Below, in pieces: positions 57,561-64,000 of a stretch of 64,000 bases of DNA. Position 1 is the stretch's first letter; each line of letters opens with the position of its first letter. The translations under genes were made by a program, and so were the position numbers. Under the pieces are notes generated by a model. That model searched no databases. It was not told the DNA's origin and saw only the letters and a program-made list of their open reading frames with translations. Source of the DNA: Mytilus californianus. Lineage: Eukaryota; Mollusca; Bivalvia; Mytilida; Mytilidae. The stretch lies in the NCBI RefSeq assembly GCF_021869535.1, contig NW_026262701.1, forward strand, positions 46,751,278-46,815,277, given 5' to 3'.

Positions 57561-59219
57561 AACTATAAGATCTTCACTGAGCTTAAATGTAACAATCGAG
57601 GGAGCACAAACTGCAAGATAATGAAGACGGTGAACACAGAATATATAAGAAATTCGTTTTGATTTTTCTATATGATGAATTTAAGAATAAAAGAATGTTC
57701 TATCCCCTGTTGAGTATAGCATACCAATTTATATTTTGCATTTGTTGAGTCTCTGCTAAGCACGCTGCGTTTAAGAGCAGACTTGTCGTCTTGAAGCTAT
57801 AATAATGAAAACGAACACATGCCCAGTATAGTATGTAAAACGGTTCTCTAACTTATCAACCGATGTCCTTGTGTTGGTATAAGATTTTTGAGGTTCAAAT
57901 TTTGCTCTCAAAAGAAGTGTTTGTTATATTTAATATTGTATCTTGTACAAATAGTATTTAAAGTTTTGTAATCATATTTTGATGTTTTGAAACGACGAAA
58001 AGTTTAACTTACGTTATTTTCCACTGTGCACCAGTTTTAGGTTAAAAAGGGATGGTCGTCGACCAAATGAGATAATTCAAAACTAAATCTTAATTTAAGT
58101 TTTTGAAATCATTCGACTGTTTTTATTACAGAATGGTTAATATTTATGCGCTCTTTGTTATTGGAAACTATATAAAATAATTGAAAATTAAAATGTTTTT
58201 TTTTGTTTTTTTTATATAATATTCAGAATCACCGAAAACGAAGAAAATAATAAGGTTTCAATATTTTTTTTCGGTATTTTTTATACACATTGATAAACAT
58301 ATTTTTAACATTCCTTTTTGAACTACTGAAATTTTCGTTGGAATGCCAAAAGTAATGTCTTGATGCGGACTTTTATAATAATGACTATCTCGTTAGATAT
58401 TCGACTAGGCGCTTCAGTCTAGTACAAAGCAAGGTAATATGAATAGTGTATGTTTTCGTCCAGACGATGCGCCAATATTATTGCCACGTAGTGACTTTAA
58501 ACAGCCGTTCATTCATCTAACAAAATGACTTAACGAAAAATAACATAAATGTCAAAATATCATTAAGACGCTCTTCAACTTCGTTCTTGATTTGGCCTTT
58601 TAATTTCTTTGATTCGATCGTCATGAGTCTTTTGTCTGACGTCTGGCGTTCAAAATCGTAAGACTGGTTTCTTTGATGAGTTTTTTTATAAATAGCATGA
58701 TAAATTCCCACTTCGTCGGCTTGAAGCACAAATTGATTTGTATAGAAACTTCTTAAAAGAAAAGTGCATTTTTTATCCATATTAGAATATTTCTTTGGAT
58801 AATCTCAGTAGAGTACTTAAAGATACAGTTATATATTGATATTGCAACTGTATGCTTAAAAATCCGCCAAACAGAAGTAAAATGTACAGAATAAGTGTAA
58901 AAGTCGTCGAAAAGATCAATAAATTCACTAGCCCGTCAGATTAGTGAAAAAAATCGTTCACATTATTGAACTAAAATTGACATGGAGACGCCTTAGTATC
59001 TACAAATTCGGAAAATTCCGTTAGCCACGACCAAAGTAAACGGTTGTTGGTCAGAAATTATACGAATTCATTGTATGTATATTTACAAATATTAAAGGTC
59101 AGAATCTTTGTGTATTTCTATGGGTTTAATTATCTTCTTTTGTGGTTTTTTTTGTAGTTTAAGTTTTTCCTCTTTATTTTCTCTCAAATTAAAGAACTAG
59201 TTGTGTCTATGAATAGATT
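57561..59219. other. No gene seen; one repeat monomer
   Basis: Positions 58575-58690 carry a CGCGTC-type monomer (GATTCGATCGTCATGAGTC, GACGTCTGGCGTTCAAAATC). The 87-codon minus frame at 58517 overlaps it and is not convincing. The stretch just past 57560 may hold more decayed RT. Confidence 0.45.
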
Positions 59220-59835
59220 TTAGCCTTCACAATTGCATTTAAACAGAGCTGTACAAGGGAGACTAAATCTATAACACTGACACCTGCCGCGACATTCAGT
59301 TGTGCAACCACACTTCATAAGCTGTTGGCAACCCTGATCAATTATCGGAAGTGCTTACAAGAAGATTTGCCATATGTCATCTTGCTTTTTCCAACCCCAG
59401 TCAGCAGGGCTTTTGGTTCCTATTTCACATACGGTCGATTAGCCCCATGTGCAACCTGCTTTGCAAGCAGCACGCTTAAAATATGTTGAATAACAGCTGC
59501 TTGTGTAGGAGGAATTTATTCATATGACCTCTGTTTTCGAGCAAACAATTCTAGTCTTGGTTCATCGATACTATCATTGGCACTAATTAAGTCATATATA
59601 GTGACTACGAATCTCTCAAGGATAAAATGATCTTTTTCGTCAATTGTTGGTGGGTACTGACTGAGTTTTTGTAAAACATAAACGCCTCAGGTCATACATT
59701 CCATGTCCTCTTTTTCCTTTTACCACGGATTGCAGCTATGACATCACATCCAGTAGAAACTTGGAAAAAAGACGATCCTTGGACTTTTCTTGGCCAATTG
59801 ACTTATGGAAACCCACTTCAAGTTTTGTCTATGAT
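59220..59835 (-). pseudogene. Decayed C-terminal part of a Cys-rich marine-invertebrate protein family
   Basis: Read on the minus strand with frameshifts, the segments are IGQEKSK, STGCDVIAAIRGKRKKR, FILERFVVTIYDLISAND, EPRLELFARKQRSYE then stop, SPADWGWKKQDDIWQIF then stop, and LMKCGCTTECRGRCQCYRF plus CTALFKCNC, ending at TAA 59220-59222. The C-terminal CxCxxxCxxxCxC pattern resembles CXC-type zinc-binding domains. From memory this order of motifs matches a large unnamed family in corals, molluscs and fish. At least three stops and several shifts show it is dead. The function of the family is unknown to me. Confidence 0.65.
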
Positions 59836-59929
59836 GAAACGCAACCCAAATCTTTTCTACAAAAAGTAGCTATAAAATTGGCAGAATAATGACCGCAATG
59901 GCAAGAACATATGTGTCGCTTGCTCTAAT

Positions 59930-60110
59930 TATAATGAAAATTTGTATAACATTACATTCCAAAAAAATGTGAAAATTGTTTTCTCTAATTTCTGAACAAA
60001 ATGTACATAGTTCAGTTTCTTTTAATTTACATTTCAATGAAAATGAATTAAATAGTAGGATCCTATGAACAATCTTAAAACAATTATTCTGCTGTCCCCA
60101 TGGAAGCAAT
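59930..60110 (-). pseudogene. LINE ORF2 C-terminal fragment (zinc-binding region)
   Basis: The minus strand encodes NNCFKIVHRILLFNSFSLKC, then ELCTFCSEIRENNFHIFLEC. The pattern K-x-x-HRIL...C-x-F-C...H-x-F-x-x-C is typical of the C-terminal Cys/His segment that follows RT in non-LTR elements. It lies between the two halves of the Cys-rich family pseudogene, so it inserted into that gene copy. Confidence 0.55.
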
Positions 60111-60149
60111 GATGCCTCAACAATGGTTCCTGTCTATCCTTTATTTTGA

Positions 60150-60395
60150 AGGAAGGTTCAATATGCAGACTCCCAAGCATAAAGACAAACGTGTCTTCAT
60201 CATACTTTTCGGGCCAATGCCACTGTATCTGTTTTGCTAATGCGTAGACTTGCTGGTCAGCAGCGATAAAAAGAGTCTGAAATGGATAAAGGTATGCAAC
60301 CGTGTCTTTGATCTTACTCGTGACATGCCGTATTGTGGTCACTGAATGGTCTCGGACACAAAGAAGAGGTAACATAATCTCTTTTCTTGGAGGCA
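60150..60395 (-). pseudogene. Internal part of the same Cys-rich family pseudogene
   Basis: The minus strand reads TIRHVTSKIKDTV, IAADQQVYALAKQIQWHWPE, KYDEDTFVFMLGSLHIE and then loses similarity at about 60150. In family members I recall, a DQPLYA-KQIQW...GLHIE block lies well upstream of the GCD and Cys-rich blocks at 59220-59835. The order and strand therefore fit one gene copy with the middle lost. It is open over this part but isolated. Confidence 0.65.
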
Positions 60396-60599
60396 TGGTG
60401 TGCCAACCAAGTGATGTTTCTTTTTTTTATAGCATAATTATTATTGTTAAAGTAAGAAGAAAATGTAATAGGCTTAAGTATGCTAATTTTGTGATGTTAT
60501 CACCCATCTCAAATAACTTTTTTCGTTTTTTTAGAATTTTAGAATTGTGGGTAAAATATTTAAAAATTTAAAAATTTAAAAAACAAAACTTTCGAAATA

Positions 60600-61075
60600 C
60601 TAAGGATTTTCTACCCCTGAAATAGATTACGTTAGATGTATATGACAAAACCTTCCGGAATTTAGGGTCCTCAATGCTCTTTAACCTCGTTCCTTATTTG
60701 GTCTTTGATTCGAGCGTCACTGATGACTTTTTTACTGACAAAACGCACGTGTTGCGTACAAAATTCTTATCCTGGTATCTACGATGAGTTTATTATCAAC
60801 AGTTTTAGTTTATGTGCTGACATGAAATATCATTGATATGTTCATTTTCTGAAAAATTACCGTAAATAAAATGTTGAAGTGTTCGAGACAATAAGGGTAT
60901 AGGTTGCCTTATCCGTATTTTGCACAGTTTCCGGAATTTTACGTATTTAAAGCGTTTAACTTTGTATTAAATTTAGCCTACCAACTGTTTTATTTCGAGC
61001 GTAACTGGTGAGTTAAACGTGGGAGAAATGCGCGTGTGGCGTACAAAATTAAAAGCCTGGTATCTTTGATTAAAT
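60600..61075 (+). repeat. Two tandem CGCGTC-type repeat monomers
   Basis: The first has GATTCGAGCGTCACTGATGA and AAACGCACGTGTTGCGTACA. The second has TTTCGAGCGTAACTGGTGAG and GCGCGTGTGGCGTACAAAAT and then CCTGGTATCTTTGAT. The monomer period is about 300 bp. This tandem layout matches the one at the end of S1 and S2. Confidence 0.7.
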
Positions 61076-62158
61076 ACATTCATTTATCTGAATAAGGTTT
61101 TCCTTATTTCATGTATTTAGAAAACTGAAGAAGATATTGGGATTACTGTTTATGAAGTGTCAACACCACGACACAATTGCCAAAATATGTCTACCAATTG
61201 TCTTTAAGCTGCACATAAACGAAAGCAACACAAACAATGGATATATAAAATGCCTAGTGAGGATTAAATGAATGATAAAAAATATAAGATAGTAAAACAG
61301 ACCACACTCACAACGAACACCTTGCTACTCCGATATAAATAGACATGCAATGACAAAGCATTACCGATAAAGTATGCGTTTCGTTTCAGTTAACTTAATT
61401 TTACCATCAGGCCTCGTTCCAACACACGTCTAGCTTATAAATGTAGCATACAAATGTTAAATACTGAAAAACTTGCAAATATCAACATAATGGAAAGCTT
61501 TTTTCCGAATTAATTAAAAAAAATAAGTCGTGCGGGTTTTCAGTTGTGTCATCGATAATATTTTAAATGGTATAACGTGTTTTTCGTTGGGGTTCGATAT
61601 AAAAGAGGGAACAGTAATTTACCGATGCTCAAATCTCATAAATCAATTCAGAAGATACACATCAAGGTGATCAAACAAAAACTGAGAGACTTGCATGAAC
61701 TCTAATAAGGATCGAGACCGTGTGCATGAACTGGATATTAGAATCACTTGCTATGCATGAATGATCCGCATGCGAATCCAAACTGAAGTCAAAATGTTAC
61801 AAGCCGGAATAGGACACAATCCGTTGATTTAAGGTAAGACAGCTATCCTGTTATTTAATGGTTTGGGAATGTAAACACATGTGATCATAATTCTGTTTCA
61901 ATGGTGTTGTGTCATCAGGAGGTGTGTTTGGTCTGTTAATACAGTCCGTATACAATGAAATAGTTTGTGATGTGTGAAAAAAATCTAACCTGCTAAATGC
62001 TGGAATGTTCATTGAACTCATGTCAATGTCATATCATCTGGATAGACAAATTACTTAAGTTTCATTAAACATCACGTATCCGTAATATTCCCATTAACGT
62101 ACCAACGAAACGGATTTCAAAATGACAACTATCTGTTCTTTCAGCAAGTACAACCTGG
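61076..62158. other. No gene seen
   Basis: AT-rich DNA without notable frames. Confidence 0.45.
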
Positions 62159-62378
62159 CGTTTCTCGTTTTTTATATAGATTAGACCGTCGGTTTTCCCG
62201 TTTGAATGGTTTTACACTAGTAATTCTTTGGGGCCCTTTATAGCTTACTGTTCGGTGTGAGCCAAGGCTCCGTGTTGAAGATCGTACTGTGACCTATAAT
62301 GGTTTACTTTTATAAATTTTGACTTGGATGGAGAGTTGTCTCATTGGCACTCATACCACATCTTCTTATATCTATATA
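62159..62378 (+). repeat. 3' end of Penelope-like element, type 1
   Basis: Near-identical to 40500-40717: GTTTTCCCGTTTGAATGG, GGGGCCCTTTATAGCTTACT, GAGAGTTGTCTCATTGGCAC and ATACCACATCTTCTTATATC. The left end is abrupt (5' truncation at 62159). The shared right end defines the 3' terminus of the family. Confidence 0.85.
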
Positions 62379-62654
62379 AGTGAAAATTATTATTGTTGAG
62401 GGTGAAGGAATCAGATCAGACAAGGAAACTTCGTTCGAGTACATAAAATCACACTCCCTCCACATTTCCAAGAACACAAAATATTTTACTACTCCATCCT
62501 TCACAAATGTATCGTCAGTTTAAGTTAAAAAACATAAGTCCAATTAGTCCAGACATTTTCAAATTCATTAGAAGAATGAACAACTTAGATACAAATATCT
62601 TTTATTTTTATGGTGAGACAGTTCGTTTATTGTATGAAAAACTACTCTGTTCAT

Positions 62655-62870
62655 TAAGAAAAAAAAAAGGGATCGAAGATACCAAAGGGATATACAAACC
62701 CAAGTTCATAACAAACTGACAATGCCATCATGGCAAAACAAAACGAAATACGATCAAAAGACAAATAACAGTATACAATACACAACATAGAAAACTAAAG
62801 ACTGGGCACTACGAAACCAACCAAAAACCTTGGGTAATTTGGAAGGGTGAGTAGATCCTCCGCCACATGT
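62655..62870 (-). repeat. Dispersed repeat, type 4
   Basis: On the minus strand it has CACCCTTCCAAATTACCC, TTTAGTTTTCTATGTTGTG and CCCTTTGGTATCTTCGATCC. It is the best-preserved of the three type-4 copies. The 70-codon plus frame at 62507 overlaps it and is accidental. Confidence 0.55.
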
Positions 62871-64000
62871 TGCAACCGTCATGTTGTTCATGTAAATAAC
62901 AACCCGATAACACTGACACTATCTGTTTTTTCCTATAGCATATTTGTTACGTTTGTTGGACTTTTTTTGAAAGACACTCAAAAATCCAAAAGTGAACCAA
63001 ATGTGCTCTCCTTTTTGCCAACTTGTTCTTTTATTTATATGCGGCATACTTCATTAAGACTACTACAATCCTTTAACTGTACGTTCTGTTTAACAATTGA
63101 TATGCTCTAGTTGAAAGTTTAGTGAATATGTGTATCGCATATATCCAATAGAACTTAGAAGAAAGATACCACAGATATTTTATAACTTACACAGATATTT
63201 TATAACTTAAAATTTTAAGTTCAAAGTGATGGTAAGATAAGTTTTAAGCTATACGACCAAATGCTGGCAGGTTTTTTTTTAGCAACAAGACTTGAACAAC
63301 ACTTGCATTTATAACCAGTTAGTATGATATTTCAGGCTTGTGTTTTTTATACAGTTATCCTTGATACAATGTTGCTGCTAACAAGGACGCTATTGAGCAA
63401 AATAAACTGTAGAGTGTAGAGTGTAAAGTTGAAGTTACCCTTTTCAAGTTTTACGTACGCTATCATGCTTTGAGTTAGTATATGTCTGTACGTGTCACAG
63501 TGATCAACGGACGATGCCTGTTTTGATTGTCATAAGAAAACTGATGTATGTCACTAGAAGGGCCACCTTTTAAATTTCTGAAACACAGGAGTTCATCTCC
63601 AACTTTATGGCGGGGTTCCTTTAACATTTTAAAACATCATGATGTATGCTGCGTGATCTTTTGTTTGCCCTTTGTACTTTATTCTTTTGACCATGTTGTT
63701 TTTAATTTGATCTATCTTACTTTTTTTAACAATACTTACCATTCGGTTCAAAAAAGGATATAATATCACAGAACACTCGTACCGACGTGCGAGAATAATC
63801 CTTTAAGATAAGGGATTAGCTGTGACTTGTGGATGACATTATAAAATCATTTGTGGAAATGTAGTACGTATACTGATTTGAAAAAAAATAAAAATAAAAT
63901 AAACCGTACTAGATAGTTTACAACATGCATGAGGGATATCACAGACTCACCGGAAACTATGTATGATACATTTATTTGTCTTCCATTTGATAAAGAAAAT
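62871..64000. other. No gene seen
   Basis: AT-rich DNA with short frames only, continuing to the window edge. Confidence 0.45.

Noticed and set aside
58517..58780. 87-codon minus frame as a small gene
   Set aside because: It overlaps a CGCGTC-type repeat monomer and has no family features.
1..64000. tRNA, rRNA or snRNA genes
   Set aside because: None was recognised on either strand by eye; a dedicated covariance search was not possible.

Overview
This is an AT-rich stretch of animal nuclear DNA, most likely from a bivalve mollusc and probably a mussel. The evidence is the absence of dense bacterial-style coding, GT/AG-bounded exons, and many dispersed repeats that I recognise from memory as abundant in Mytilus-type genomes. 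No complete host gene can be read. Almost everything recognisable is mobile-element sequence of several ages, often nested. The species assignment is inference.

1-11 kb: unique AT-rich DNA with small elements. These include a TA-flanked MITE-like unit (590-1008), four near-perfect hairpins of about 110-185 bp (2541-2696, 6650-6761, 7806-7912, 7933-8115), a MITE (5493-5650) and fragments of a longer dispersed repeat (4958-5190, 8148-8612). There are two weak exon candidates (3898-4225 minus, 5694-5919 plus). 11.0-14.9 kb: a 3.87-kb element with very long inverted arms and an identical 6-bp direct repeat (GTCTTG) at both ends. It is interrupted by two retroelement 3' tails.

18.7-25.9 kb: a nearly full-length Ty3/Gypsy-type LTR retrotransposon. 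It has two ~641-bp LTRs, a tRNA-Leu primer-binding site, gag with a CCHC knuckle, a DTG protease, RT/RNase H with YLDD, integrase with HHCC and GPY/F, and a C-terminal tail. It is dead: two frameshifts, three nonsense codons and an in-frame deletion that removes the first part of the integrase core. 26.4-27.2 kb: an element bounded by inverted arrays of a ~19-21-bp minisatellite.

32.4-46.3 kb: the most structured region. A 5.6-kb segment occurs twice in direct orientation (S1 32453-38052, S2 40720-46320), separated by a 5'-truncated, inactivated Penelope-like reverse transcriptase element (38053-40719). The first 28 bp of that element also sit immediately left of S1. Each segment holds a truncated non-LTR retrotransposon (minus), a dispersed repeat and an intact exon for a HEPN-domain protein (minus) with splice sites. 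The layout fits either a tandem duplication of element+segment followed by loss of one element copy, or two haplotypes joined in the assembly.

46.3-64 kb: mostly unique AT-rich DNA with another hairpin (48461-48594), a MITE (50929-51045) and two head-to-tail 3' ends of a second Penelope-like family (56034-57560). There is also a decayed Cys-rich marine-invertebrate gene family member with a LINE fragment inside it (59220-60395), and further repeat tails.

Several families of short dispersed repeats (12.1, 30.6, 56.0, 56.7, 51.6, 62.2 kb and others) can be explained as 5'-truncated 3' tails of Penelope-like elements. Their bodies differ but they share a terminal motif. This is the most general result of the reading.
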